Below are positions 1 to 8,767 of a stretch of DNA of 64,000 nucleotides, one piece after another. The stretch is taken from the NCBI RefSeq assembly GCF_014651035.1, contig NZ_BMWC01000004.1, positions 62,001-126,000 on the forward strand. The letters are read 5' to 3'. The notes under the pieces are model-generated. The model was not told where the DNA came from. It was given only the letters and a program-made list of their open reading frames with translations, and did no database searches. Made by a program: the position numbers and the translations under genes. Positions within the stretch are counted from its first letter, which is position 1, and every line of letters starts with the position of its first letter. Source of the DNA: Streptomyces lomondensis. GTDB taxonomy: Bacteria > Actinomycetota > Actinomycetes > Streptomycetales > Streptomycetaceae.

Positions 1-29
1 ACGGCTGATCCGCCCGATGCGTGAGCGGT

Positions 30-50
30 GCCCCGGCCACGTGCCGGGGC
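30..50 (-). terminator. Likely galU terminator hairpin
   Basis: A perfect 8-bp stem (GCCCCGGC at 30-37, GCCGGGGC at 43-50) with a 5-nt loop lies 10 bases beyond the galU stop codon. No U-tract follows, which is common for Streptomyces terminators. The role is inferred from position and fold. Confidence 0.6.
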
Positions 51-59
51 CCTCGCGCG

Positions 60-1004
60 TCAGGCCGCGATGTCCCGCCGCGAGGGGAGCGCGTCGCCCA
101 ACTCCGCGACGAACCCCTTGAGCCACGCCACGAACTCCGGCCCCAGATCGGGGCGTTCACAGGCCAGCCGCACCACCGTGCGCAGATAGTCGGCCTTGTC
201 GCCGGTGTCGTAGCGCCGGCCCTTGAAGACGACTCCGTGCACCGTGCCGCCCGCGGCCAGTTCCTGGAGGGCGTCGGTCAGCTGGATCTCGCCGCCCCGG
301 CCCGGCGGGGTGCGCTCCAGGACGCCGAAGACGGCCGGGTCGAGGACGTAGCGGCCGATGACGGCGTAACGGCTCGGCGCGGTGTGCGGGGCCGGCTTCT
401 CGACCAGGCCGGTGACGCGGACGACGTCCTCTTCGCCGGCCGGCTCGACGGCGGCGCAGCCGTAGAGGTGGATCTGCTCGGGCGGGACTTCCATCAGGGC
501 GACCACGCTGCCGAGCCGGCGCTCGCGGACGTCGAGCATCCGGCTGAGCAGCGTCTCGCGCGGGTCGATCAGGTCGTCGCCGAGGAGGACCGCGAAGGGC
601 TGGTCGCCGACGTGCCGGCGGGCGCAGAGCACGGCGTGGCCGAGGCCGAGCGGGTCGCCCTGCCGGATGTGGTGGATGCTCGCCAGCCGCGCCGGGTCGC
701 GCACCGCGTCCAGCCGCACGGTGTCTCCCTTGGCCGTGAGGGCCTGTTCCAGTTCGAAGGCGTGGTCGAAGTGGTCCTCGAGGGCCCGCTTGTGCCGGCC
801 CGTGACCATCAGGACGTCGTCGAGTCCCGCCGCTGCCGCCTCCTCGACGACGTACTGGATGGCCGGCTTGTCGACGACCGGCAGCATCTCCTTGGGGGTC
901 GCCTTCGTGGCTGGCAGGAAGCGGGTGCCGAGACCGGCGGCCGGGACGACCGCCTTGCGGACGGAGCGGGCGGCGGAAGCGTCGGAAGGGTGGGGGGCGC
1001 TCAT
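60..1004 (-). CDS. galU: UTP-glucose-1-phosphate uridylyltransferase (GalU)
   Basis: Makes UDP-glucose from UTP and glucose-1-phosphate in the cytoplasm, feeding wall polymers, glycogen/trehalose and galactose metabolism. Single nucleotidyltransferase fold: residues 18-29 carry the AAGLGTR nucleotide loop followed by LPATKATPKEMLP and DKPAIQYVVEEA, then LLGDDLI near the metal site and a VEKP motif, all typical of bacterial GalU. The ATG at 1004 gives 314 aa, close to the family norm of about 300. An ATG at 1013 or the longer frame to 1106 would add a poorly conserved tail. No clear ribosome binding site precedes any of these. It is divergent from the sigma-like/lectin gene and followed by a hairpin. 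Confidence 0.93.
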   Translation of the reverse strand: MSAPHPSDASAARSVRKAVVPAAGLGTRFLPATKATPKEMLPVVDKPAIQYVVEEAAAAGLDDVLMVTGRHKRALEDHFDHAFELEQALTAKGDTVRLDAVRDPARLASIHHIRQGDPLGLGHAVLCARRHVGDQPFAVLLGDDLIDPRETLLSRMLDVRERRLGSVVALMEVPPEQIHLYGCAAVEPAGEEDVVRVTGLVEKPAPHTAPSRYAVIGRYVLDPAVFGVLERTPPGRGGEIQLTDALQELAAGGTVHGVVFKGRRYDTGDKADYLRTVVRLACERPDLGPEFVAWLKGFVAELGDALPSRRDIAA

Positions 1005-1354
1005 GCGGCCCATGCTGGCGGGCGGAGCTGGGAGTGCGCCGAGAGCCGCATGCGAGAGCGCTGTGGAGGAGGAGATTTCGTGCACCAATCGCCCTTGTTC
1101 ACACACAACTTGGCGCGCTGAGCGGCAGCTTTTCGAAAGCCGGTGCGGATACCGACGGTAACAGATCTGAATTCCCCGCGTTTTGAACTTGGGTCATCCG
1201 AACTCCTTGTTACCTGTGAGTCGTATGTGCGAAAGTGAGCCGCCTCACAGCCGAGTCCGCAGTTGACACGGCCCAGGTATGCACCAATCACGCACCTGCT
1301 TTCCGACGGACGCGCAATTCGCATGCCGTCCTGCGGCTGGAAGGAAATGGTTCC
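1005..1354. other. Intergenic region between divergent galU and the lectin gene
   Basis: This 350-base stretch is noticeably more AT-rich than its surroundings and should hold both divergent promoters. A small hairpin (GTGAG 1235-1239, CTCAC 1244-1248) sits inside a longer inverted repeat CTGTGAG (1214-1220) / CTCACAG (1244-1250). TTGACA at 1263-1268 could be a -35 element for the rightward gene, but no good -10 follows at normal spacing. I see no convincing coding potential. Confidence 0.45.
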
Positions 1355-3175
1355 GTGCAATCCCGCTACCCCCCACGCCCGCCGTACCCGCCGCGCCCCG
1401 GAGCGAGGCCCGCGGAGTCCGACCGCAATCTCCTCGCCCGGGTCGGCGAGCCCGGTGAAGGCCCGCGTGCCGTCGCGCTGTTGCTGGCGCGGCACTGGCG
1501 GGCGGTCTACGAGTACGCAGTGATCTGTCTGGCCTCCTCGGCGGATTCCGCGTCGATGGCTGCCGCCGCCGCGTTCCGCCGGGAACTCGCCCGGCCGGGC
1601 GGCGGCGCCCTGCGTCCGCGGCTGCTCGCGGCCGTGCGGGACACGGTCGGGGAGTGGGCGGCCGACGACGGTATTTCCGGAGTGCTGCCGGAACTCCGCA
1701 AAACCGTCGGCGCCCGCGGTCTGCGCGCCGCCCGGTCCGTGACACCCGAAAGGCGACGCCTCGCCGAGCGTGCATTCCGGGCCCTTCCGGGGGCTTCCCA
1801 ATGCCTGCTCTGGCACACGGAGGTGGAGGCCGAGCCCCTATCCGTACCGGCCGGTCTGCTGGGGGTGGACGCCGGTACCGCGTCGACCGCGCTGGAGCAG
1901 GCGCGCGAGCAATTCCGGGCCGGGTGCGTACGGGCGCACCGGGAACTCGCGCCGACGCGGGAATGCCGCTTCTACAACCGCCTGCTGGACGTTCCGATGC
2001 GCCGCGGCGGGGCCTTGCTGCCGGATGTGCAACGGCATCTCATGGCCTGTCGCTACTGCCGGCACGCCGCCGAGCAACTCAGCCATTTCGAGGGCGGTTT
2101 GGAGGACCTGCTCGCCGAAACCGTGCTCGGCTGGGGCGCCCGCCGCTACCTCGCGTCACGGCCGGGCCGCGACGAGGGCGGGAGCGCCCTGCCCGTCGGC
2201 GGCCGCCATCGCCTCCAGGCCCGTGCGCTGCCGGCGGGCGGCCGGTCCGGGCAGCCGAGACGGCACGCGAAGGCGCTGGCCGCCGCGGTCGGGGTGACCT
2301 CCCTCGTGCTGCTCGCGACGCTGCTCGCCGCCCGGGGCTGGTCGGAGGAGGGCGGTACGACCGGCCCGCAGGCCACCTGGGGAGCGGTCAGCGGCCACTC
2401 CGTCGACCCGGACGCCGTGGGTTCCTCGTCCACGGAGTCGTCCGCGGCCGGTGCCCCCGCGGCCGCCTCCGCGGGCGGTCCCGCCGAAGTGGCCCGTGGG
2501 CGGCTGCGCAACCTCGACGCCGGGCTCTGCCTCGACGTCCGGGGCCGGGCCGACGCCCGCGTCGTGCTCACCGCCTGCTCCGCCGGCTCCCCGCAGTGGT
2601 CGTACCAGGACGACGGCCTGCTGCGCAGCGCCGCCGACCCCACCCGCTGCCTCGGCTCCGACCCCGCCGACGGCTCGGTCGTCCTGGCCGGCTGCCTGGT
2701 GCACGCCGGGGTCGTGCGCTACGACCTGACCGTGCGCGGCGAACTCCTGCCCCGCGCCGGCAAGGGACTGGCCGTCGCCGCCGGCAAGGGCCGGGACGTG
2801 ATCGTCACCGGGCGCGACGGCTCCGAGGCCCAACGCTGGGCGCTGGAACCGGTGACCGCCGTGGCCGCCCCCGAGGGCGCGGGACCGTCCCGGGAGAAGC
2901 GCGCCGAGGACGCCCCTCGGGAGAGCCGGCGCGAGCAGCGGGGCCCGGACGACCACGCCCCGCCCGGGCACCGGCCCGGGCCGCCGCGGACCACGCCCGA
3001 GGCACCGCCGCCCGAGCGCTCCGGGACGCGGTTCGCGCAGGCGGGGTGCTGCGGTGAGGCCGAGCCGGAGCCGGCCCACGCCGACACGGGCGCGTCCGGC
3101 ACCGATGCCCTCGCTCCCGCGACGGACATGGTGACCGACGCCGTGTCGACGCTCCACACTGCGGCGTTGCGGTAG
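1355..3175 (+). CDS. Sigma-like / zinc-finger / ricin-lectin membrane fusion protein
   Basis: Product of 606 aa with an unusual layout. Residues about 25-220 look like a worn-down ECF sigma factor: a region-2-like ARHWRAVYEYAV stretch, then a region-4-like segment near PGASQCLLWHTEVE. Residues about 228-237 (HLMACRYCRHA) resemble the Cys-His zinc motif of anti-sigma factors. A single membrane helix follows at about 304-328, then a Ser/Ala-rich linker and a ricin-type beta-trefoil at about 382-503 with repeated QxW-like QW pairs (SPQWSY, AQRWALE), and a charged Pro-rich tail. The start is GTG 1355, nine bases after GGAAGGA; the in-frame ATG at 1235 lacks a binding site. Predicted topology is N-terminus inside, lectin outside. 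Function unknown; a wall-sugar sensor is a guess. Confidence 0.75.
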   Translation: MQSRYPPRPPYPPRPGARPAESDRNLLARVGEPGEGPRAVALLLARHWRAVYEYAVICLASSADSASMAAAAAFRRELARPGGGALRPRLLAAVRDTVGEWAADDGISGVLPELRKTVGARGLRAARSVTPERRRLAERAFRALPGASQCLLWHTEVEAEPLSVPAGLLGVDAGTASTALEQAREQFRAGCVRAHRELAPTRECRFYNRLLDVPMRRGGALLPDVQRHLMACRYCRHAAEQLSHFEGGLEDLLAETVLGWGARRYLASRPGRDEGGSALPVGGRHRLQARALPAGGRSGQPRRHAKALAAAVGVTSLVLLATLLAARGWSEEGGTTGPQATWGAVSGHSVDPDAVGSSSTESSAAGAPAAASAGGPAEVARGRLRNLDAGLCLDVRGRADARVVLTACSAGSPQWSYQDDGLLRSAADPTRCLGSDPADGSVVLAGCLVHAGVVRYDLTVRGELLPRAGKGLAVAAGKGRDVIVTGRDGSEAQRWALEPVTAVAAPEGAGPSREKRAEDAPRESRREQRGPDDHAPPGHRPGPPRTTPEAPPPERSGTRFAQAGCCGEAEPEPAHADTGASGTDALAPATDMVTDAVSTLHTAALR

Positions 3176-3235
3176 GGCCGCGGGGCGGCGGCGGGGCACA
3201 GGCCACGGCCTCCGGCCATGGCTCCGGGCCACCCG

Positions 3236-3271
3236 GCGACGCCCTGCCCCGATGCGACGCCCTGCCCCGAT
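3236..3271. repeat. 18-bp direct repeat, two perfect tandem copies
   Basis: GCGACGCCCTGCCCCGAT occurs at 3236-3253 and again immediately at 3254-3271, ten bases before the octamer array. It lies in the same non-coding gap and suggests local slippage or duplication. Confidence 0.9.
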
Positions 3272-3281
3272 GCGGGACCCT

Positions 3282-3507
3282 GGCCCGGTGGCCCGGTGGC
3301 CCGGTGGCCCGGTGGCCCGGTGGCCGGGTGGCTCGGTGGCTCGGTGGCTCGGTGGCCGGGTGGCTCGGTGGCCCGGTGGCCCGATGGCCCGATGGCCCGA
3401 TGGCCGGGTGGCCCGGGTGGCACCCTGGCCGGGTGGCCGGGTGGCCGGGTGGCCGGGTGGCCGGGTGGCCGGGTGGCCGGGTGGCCGGGTGGCCCGGGTG
3501 GCCCGGT
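3282..3507. repeat. Octanucleotide tandem array, 28 units
   Basis: Twenty-eight head-to-tail copies of GGCYSGGT. Variants are grouped: GGCCCGGT x5 at the start, GGCTCGGT runs, GGCCCGAT x3 at 3378-3401, and GGCCGGGT x8 at 3427-3490. Two units are 9 nt (3410-3418, 3491-3499) and one is divergent (GGCACCCT at 3419). It sits in the 510-base gap 3176-3685 between the lectin gene and the GH3 gene; outside the repeats I see nothing coding there. Because 8 is not a multiple of 3 and the unit has no stop in any frame, it keeps every frame open on both strands, which creates spurious ORFs. Confidence 0.95.
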
Positions 3508-3685
3508 GGCCCGCCGGCGCGAGCTGCGGCTGGCGGCCCCGCCCCCGCTGCCTCGCCGCCACATGGCCCCGACCCCCGTGTCACCCGGCCAGGTGACACG
3601 CCGTCGATGCCCGGGAAGAGGTTCACCCGCCCTGCCGGTGGTGTCCGGCGGGGCGGCAAGACGGGCCTGGCGCATAGTGCGTTCC

Positions 3686-6202
3686 ATGACCGACACCGCG
3701 CCCCGATTCCCCCGGCGATTCCCCCGGCGCTCCGCCCTGCGTCTGCTCGGCGGAGCGGTCGCCGTCGCCGCGGCGGCCGCCGGGGGGCTCACCCCGCCGT
3801 CCCGTGCTCACGCGCGGGGCGGTCACACCCCGGGCGCCGGCGCCGGCGCACGCGTCGAGGCGCTGCTCGCCCGGCTCACCCGCGACGAGAAGATCTCCCT
3901 GCTGCACGGCGCCACCGACCTGCACCCGCTCGGCCAGGCGGGCTACGTGCCCGGGGTGGAGCGCCTCGGCATCCCGCCGCTGCGCCTCGCCGACGGCCCG
4001 GCCGGTGTCCGCGTCACCCGGCACGCCACGGCCCTGCCCGCCCCCGTCCTGCTGGCCTCCGCCTTCGACCCCGGCCTGGCCCGCCGCTACGGCCAGGTCA
4101 TAGGACGGGAGGGCCGCGCCCTCGGCCAGGACGTGCTGCTGTCCCCGATGGTCAACCTCATCCGCACCCCGTACGCCGGCCGCAACTTCGAGACCTTCAG
4201 CGAGGATCCAGTGCTCTCCGCCCACCTGGTCGCCGCCGAGATCGAGGGCATCCAGGGCGAGGGACTCATCGCGACCGTCAAGCACTTCGCGCTGAACAAC
4301 CAGGAGCGCGACCGTATGTCGGTCGACGTGCGCGTCGACGAGCGGACCCTGCACGAGACGGAGCTGCGCGGCTTCGAGGCGGCCGTCGCCGCCGGCACCG
4401 GCGCGGTCATGGGCGCGTACAACAAGGTCAACGGCACCTTCGCCTGCGAGAACGAGGCGCTGCTCACCGGCGTGCTGCGCGAGCGGTGGGGCTTCACCGG
4501 CTGGGTGATGAGCGACTGGTCGGCCGCGCACAGCACGCGCGGGGCGCTCCTCGCGGGCCTCGACATGGAGATGCCCGACGGCACCCACTTCGGCACGGCA
4601 CTCGCCTCGGCCGTACGGGACGGCACCGTGCCCGAGCGGTACGTCGACCGGGCCGTCCGCCGCGTCCTGGGCGTCATGGACCGCTTCGGGCTGCTCGACG
4701 GCACCGCCCCGCACCGCCGGGACCGTGACGCGAAGGCCGGCGCGGCCGTCGCACGCGAGGTCGCCGAGGCGGGTGCCGTCCTCCTGCGCAACGAGCACGG
4801 CACCCTGCCCCTGGCCGGCGCCGGAAGCGTGGCGGTGATCGGGCCGACCGGCGCCCGGCCCCTGGTCAGCGGCGGCGGCAGCGCCCACGTCGTGCCCGAG
4901 CACGCCGACAGCCCCCTCGACGCCATCCGCTCGCGGGCCGCACGGGTGACCTACGCACTCGGCGAGGACGTCTTCGGCAAGCCCGTCCCGGCGAGCGCGC
5001 TCGACCCCGCCTTCGACACCGAGGCCCAGCGCGTCGAGGCCGGCCGGACCTGGACCTACGACGGCACCCTCACCGTCACCGAAGCCGAAGCCGAAGCCGA
5101 GGTTGAGGACTGGACCTTCGTCCTGCACTATTCCGGCCCGCCCCCGCTCCGCCCGAAGGTCCGCCTCGACGGCGAGGAGCTTTTCCCGCTGATGCCCGGC
5201 TGGAACGAGTACTTCATGGGCGGCCTGCTCACGCACGCGGACGACGGCCTGTCCGTGCGCCGCAAAACCCTGAGACTCACCAGGGGCCCGCACCGGCTGT
5301 CGATCACCGCGCGGGGCGGCGACGCCGGTGGGCTGTTCCGGCTGCGCCGCATCACGGACGCGACCCGGGCCGGCGATGTCGCCGAGGCCGTACGGTCCGC
5401 CCGGTCCGCCCGGGACGTCGTCCTCTTCGCCTACGAGGACGCCATCGAGGGCCAGGACCGCACGACGATCGCCCTCCCCGGCAACCAGGAGCGGCTGATC
5501 GAGGCCGTGACGGCGGCCAACCCGCGCACCACCGTCGTCCTCAACACCTCGTCCGCCACCTCGATGCCGTGGCTGGAGCGCACCGGGGCCGTGCTCCAGA
5601 TGTACTACCCGGGCCAGGAGGGCGCCGCCGCCACCGCCGCCGTCCTGTACGGCGAGTGCGACCCCGGCGGCCGCCTCACCCAGAGCTTCCCCACCGACGA
5701 CGACCACCACCCCGTGGCCGGCGACCCGCGCCGCTACCCGGGCGTGGCCGGGACGGAGGAGTACACGGAGGGCATTCACGTCGGCCACCGCTGGTACGAC
5801 GCCGAGGACGTGCGGCCGCTGTTCCCCTTCGGCCACGGGCTGTCCTACACGTCCTTCGCCTATACGGACCCGGACGCGCACTGGACGCCCGACGGCCTCG
5901 ACGTCGCCTTCACGGTCCGCAACACCGGCCCGCGCGACGGCGTGGACGTGCCGCAGGTGTACGCGGGGCCCTCCCCGGACCTCCCGCTCGACCAGCCGGT
6001 TCGCGTGCTGGCCGGATACCGGCGGCTCGCGCTGCGGGCGCGGGAGGAACGGCGTATCACCGTACGGGTCGAGCCGCGGACCCTGTCCTCCTGGGACCCG
6101 GGGGTCCACGACTGGGTGCTCGGCACCGGCCCGCGCACCCTGTGGATCGGGGCGTCGTCCCGGGATCTGCGGCTGCGGACGAGCGTTCGGGTGGGCGGCT
6201 GA
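3686..6202 (+). CDS. Secreted family 3 glycoside hydrolase (beta-glucosidase type)
   Basis: An 838-aa retaining glycosidase expected to cleave terminal beta-linked sugars outside the membrane. An N-terminal twin-arginine signal (PRRSALRLLGG plus an Ala-rich core, about residues 14-36) suggests Tat export. The GH3 barrel has KHFALNNQE at about 199-207 and SDW near 277, whose Asp is the family nucleophile. A second alpha/beta domain follows, interrupted at about 450-570 by a PA14-like insert (LHYSGPPPLRPKVRLDGEE), and the protein ends in a fibronectin-III-like domain. Three copies of GAAGCC near 5079-5100 encode an EAEAEAE run in the insert. ATG 3686 is chosen because the Tat signal follows at once; GTG 3677 is in frame. 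The frame open from 3218 runs through the octamer array and is not real sequence. Confidence 0.9.
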   Translation: MTDTAPRFPRRFPRRSALRLLGGAVAVAAAAAGGLTPPSRAHARGGHTPGAGAGARVEALLARLTRDEKISLLHGATDLHPLGQAGYVPGVERLGIPPLRLADGPAGVRVTRHATALPAPVLLASAFDPGLARRYGQVIGREGRALGQDVLLSPMVNLIRTPYAGRNFETFSEDPVLSAHLVAAEIEGIQGEGLIATVKHFALNNQERDRMSVDVRVDERTLHETELRGFEAAVAAGTGAVMGAYNKVNGTFACENEALLTGVLRERWGFTGWVMSDWSAAHSTRGALLAGLDMEMPDGTHFGTALASAVRDGTVPERYVDRAVRRVLGVMDRFGLLDGTAPHRRDRDAKAGAAVAREVAEAGAVLLRNEHGTLPLAGAGSVAVIGPTGARPLVSGGGSAHVVPEHADSPLDAIRSRAARVTYALGEDVFGKPVPASALDPAFDTEAQRVEAGRTWTYDGTLTVTEAEAEAEVEDWTFVLHYSGPPPLRPKVRLDGEELFPLMPGWNEYFMGGLLTHADDGLSVRRKTLRLTRGPHRLSITARGGDAGGLFRLRRITDATRAGDVAEAVRSARSARDVVLFAYEDAIEGQDRTTIALPGNQERLIEAVTAANPRTTVVLNTSSATSMPWLERTGAVLQMYYPGQEGAAATAAVLYGECDPGGRLTQSFPTDDDHHPVAGDPRRYPGVAGTEEYTEGIHVGHRWYDAEDVRPLFPFGHGLSYTSFAYTDPDAHWTPDGLDVAFTVRNTGPRDGVDVPQVYAGPSPDLPLDQPVRVLAGYRRLALRAREERRITVRVEPRTLSSWDPGVHDWVLGTGPRTLWIGASSRDLRLRTSVRVGG

Positions 6203-6311
6203 CCGGCGCGCACCCGACAGCAGGGTGACGCACGGCCGAGAGGCGCCGGGCATCGAACCGGAACAGACTGGTACTCCTCCTGAGGCCGCCGCAGAACCCA
6301 GGGAGTCACCC

Positions 6312-8696
6312 ATGCCCGAGGCCCCGCGCCAGGACAGCCCGACCGCACCGACCGACGAGGAACTGCGCGCGCTGGACGCCCACTGGCGGGCCGCCAACTA
6401 CCTGGCGGCCGGTCAGATCTATCTGCTGGCGAACCCGCTGCTGACCGAGCCGCTGCGGCCCGACCACATCAAGCCGCGGCTGCTGGGGCACTGGGGCACC
6501 TCGCCCGGGCTGAACCTCGTGTACACGCACCTCAACCGCGTGATCAAGGCGCGCGAGCTGGACGCCCTGTGCATCTGGGGCCCGGGGCACGGCGGGCCGT
6601 CGGTCCTCGCCAACTCCTGGCTGGAGGGCAGCTACAGCGAGAAGTACCCGGACGTGACGCGGGACGCGCAGGGCATGGAGCTGCTGCTGCGGCAGTTCTC
6701 GTTCCCTGGCGGCGTGCCCAGCCACGTCGCCCCGGAGGTCCCCGGCTCGATCCACGAGGGCGGCGAACTCGGCTACTCCCTGGCCCACGCCTACGGCGCC
6801 GCCCTGGACCACCCGGGCCTGCTGGCCGCCTGCGTGATCGGCGACGGCGAGGCGGAGACCGGCCCGCTCGCCGGGTCCTGGCACGCCAACAAGTTCCTCG
6901 ACCCCGTCCACGACGGCGCCGTCCTGCCGATCCTGCACCTCAACGGCTACAAGATCGCCAATCCGACCGTGCTGTCCCGTCTGCCCCGGGAGGAGCTCGA
7001 CGCGCTCCTGCGCGGCTACGGCCACGACCCGATCCACGTCGCCGGTGACGATCCGGCCACCGTCCACCGCGCCATGGCCGAGGCGATGGACACCGCCCTC
7101 GACCGCATCACCGAGGCCCAGCGCGCCGCCCGCGAGGAGGGCGCGACCGAGCGCCCGCACTGGCCGGTGATCGTGCTGCGCACCCCGAAGGGCTGGACCG
7201 GCCCCGCCGAGGTCGACGGCGAGCCCGTGGAGAACACCTGGCGCGCCCATCAGGTGCCGCTGTCGGGCGTCCGCGACAACCCCGACCATCTGCGGCAACT
7301 GGAGGCGTGGCTGCGCTCGTACCGGCCCGAGGAACTGTTCGACGCCCAGGGCCGCCCGGTCGCCGACGTCCTCGCCTGCGTTCCCGAGGGCAGCAGGCGG
7401 CTCGGCGCCACCCCCTACGCCAACGGCGGACTGCTCGTGCGCGACCTGCCGGTCCCGTCCCTGGACGACTTCGCCGTCCCCGTCGACAAGCCGGGCACGA
7501 CGACGCACGAGCCCACCCGCGTCCTCGGCGACCTGCTCGCCCGGGTCATGCGGGACACCGCCGACCGCCGCGACTTCCGCCTGGTCGGCCCGGACGAGAC
7601 CGCCTCCAACCGGCTCCAGGCCGTCTTCGACGCCAGCGGAAAGACCTGGCAGGCCGAGACACTCGACGTCGACGAGCACCTGGACCGGCACGGCCGGGTG
7701 ATGGAGGTCCTCTCCGAACACCTCTGCCAGGGCTGGCTGGAGGGCTACCTCCTCACCGGCCGGCACGGGCTGTTCTCCTGCTACGAGGCCTTCGTGCACA
7801 TCGTCGACTCCATGGTCAACCAGCACATCAAGTGGCTGCGCACCTCCCGCCGGCTGCCGTGGCGGGTCCCCATCGCCTCCCTCAACTACCTGCTGACCTC
7901 CCACGTGTGGCGGCAGGACCACAACGGCTTCTCCCACCAGGACCCCGGCTTCGTCGACCACGTCCTCAACAAGAGCCCCGAGGTCGTCCGGGTCTACCTC
8001 CCGCCGGACGCCAACACCCTGCTGTCCGTCGCGGACCACGCCCTGCGCAGCCGCGACTACGTCAACGTGATCGTGGCCGGCAAGCAGCCCTGCTTCGACT
8101 GGCTGTCGATGGACGAGGCCCGGGTGCACTGCGCCCGCGGCGCCGGCATCTGGGAGTGGGCGGGCACCGAGGACGGCAGCGAGCCCGACGTCGTCCTGGC
8201 CTGCGCGGGCGACGTGCCCACCCAGGAGACCCTGGCCGCCGCGCACCTGCTCCGCCGGTACCTGCCCGAGCTGGCGGTCCGCGTGGTCAACGTCGTCGAC
8301 CTGGCCCGGCTGCTGCCCCGCGAGGAGCACCCGCACGGCATGAACGACTTCGAGTACGACGGCCTCTTCACCACCGACAAGCCGGTGATCTTCGCCTACC
8401 ACGGCTACCCGTGGCTGATCCACCGCCTCGCCTACCGCCGCACCGGCCACCAGCACCTGCACGTGCGCGGCTACAAGGAGGCCGGCACCACCACCACGCC
8501 GTTCGACATGGTCGTCCGCAACGACCTCGACCGCTACCGCCTCGTCATGGACGTCATCGACCGCGTCCCGGGCCTGGCGGTGCGCGCCACGGCCGTACGC
8601 CAGCGGATGGCCGACGCCCGCACCCGCCACCACGCCTGGATCCGCGAGCACGGCACGGACCTGCCCGAAGTCGCCGAGTGGAGCTGGAACGCCTGA
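6312..8696 (+). CDS. xfp: Phosphoketolase (xylulose-5-P/fructose-6-P)
   Basis: Thiamine-diphosphate enzyme that splits xylulose-5-phosphate or fructose-6-phosphate with inorganic phosphate to acetyl phosphate plus glyceraldehyde-3-P or erythrose-4-P; cytoplasmic. The 794 aa match the family length. Diagnostic stretches are GPGHGGPSVLANSWLEGSYS near residue 80, the ThDP-binding GDGEAETGPLAGSWHANKF near 177, and SHQDPGFVDHVLNKSPE near 540. ATG 6312 is chosen over the frame-opening ATG at 6225 because GGGAG lies just upstream and homologues begin around this point. It follows the GH3 gene by 109 bases on the same strand, so co-transcription is possible. No acetate kinase gene is next to it. Confidence 0.92.
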   Translation: MPEAPRQDSPTAPTDEELRALDAHWRAANYLAAGQIYLLANPLLTEPLRPDHIKPRLLGHWGTSPGLNLVYTHLNRVIKARELDALCIWGPGHGGPSVLANSWLEGSYSEKYPDVTRDAQGMELLLRQFSFPGGVPSHVAPEVPGSIHEGGELGYSLAHAYGAALDHPGLLAACVIGDGEAETGPLAGSWHANKFLDPVHDGAVLPILHLNGYKIANPTVLSRLPREELDALLRGYGHDPIHVAGDDPATVHRAMAEAMDTALDRITEAQRAAREEGATERPHWPVIVLRTPKGWTGPAEVDGEPVENTWRAHQVPLSGVRDNPDHLRQLEAWLRSYRPEELFDAQGRPVADVLACVPEGSRRLGATPYANGGLLVRDLPVPSLDDFAVPVDKPGTTTHEPTRVLGDLLARVMRDTADRRDFRLVGPDETASNRLQAVFDASGKTWQAETLDVDEHLDRHGRVMEVLSEHLCQGWLEGYLLTGRHGLFSCYEAFVHIVDSMVNQHIKWLRTSRRLPWRVPIASLNYLLTSHVWRQDHNGFSHQDPGFVDHVLNKSPEVVRVYLPPDANTLLSVADHALRSRDYVNVIVAGKQPCFDWLSMDEARVHCARGAGIWEWAGTEDGSEPDVVLACAGDVPTQETLAAAHLLRRYLPELAVRVVNVVDLARLLPREEHPHGMNDFEYDGLFTTDKPVIFAYHGYPWLIHRLAYRRTGHQHLHVRGYKEAGTTTTPFDMVVRNDLDRYRLVMDVIDRVPGLAVRATAVRQRMADARTRHHAWIREHGTDLPEVAEWSWNA

Positions 8697-8767
8697 GCCG
8701 CGAGGGGCGTCCTATGACCCGGTAGGCTTCCCGTGCTCGCAGGGAAGCACAGGGAAAGGATCCGGCG

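Noticed and set aside
1263..1290. TTGACA as a full promoter for the lectin gene
   Set aside because: No TANNNT at 16-19 base spacing follows.
3282..3507. Possible CRISPR-like array
   Set aside because: Units are 8 bases with no spacers and no cas genes nearby.
3218..3685. Long in-frame extension of the GH3 gene through the octamer array
   Set aside because: It is open only because the octamer has no stop codon; the Tat signal starts at 3686.
3304..4728. Other long frames crossing the octamer array on both strands
   Set aside because: All three frames are open from the repeat; they lack coding-type third-position bias and overlap real genes.
3623..6397. Antisense ORF of 924 codons opposite the GH3 gene
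   Set aside because: Third-position bias is on the sense strand and no start signal or domain is seen.
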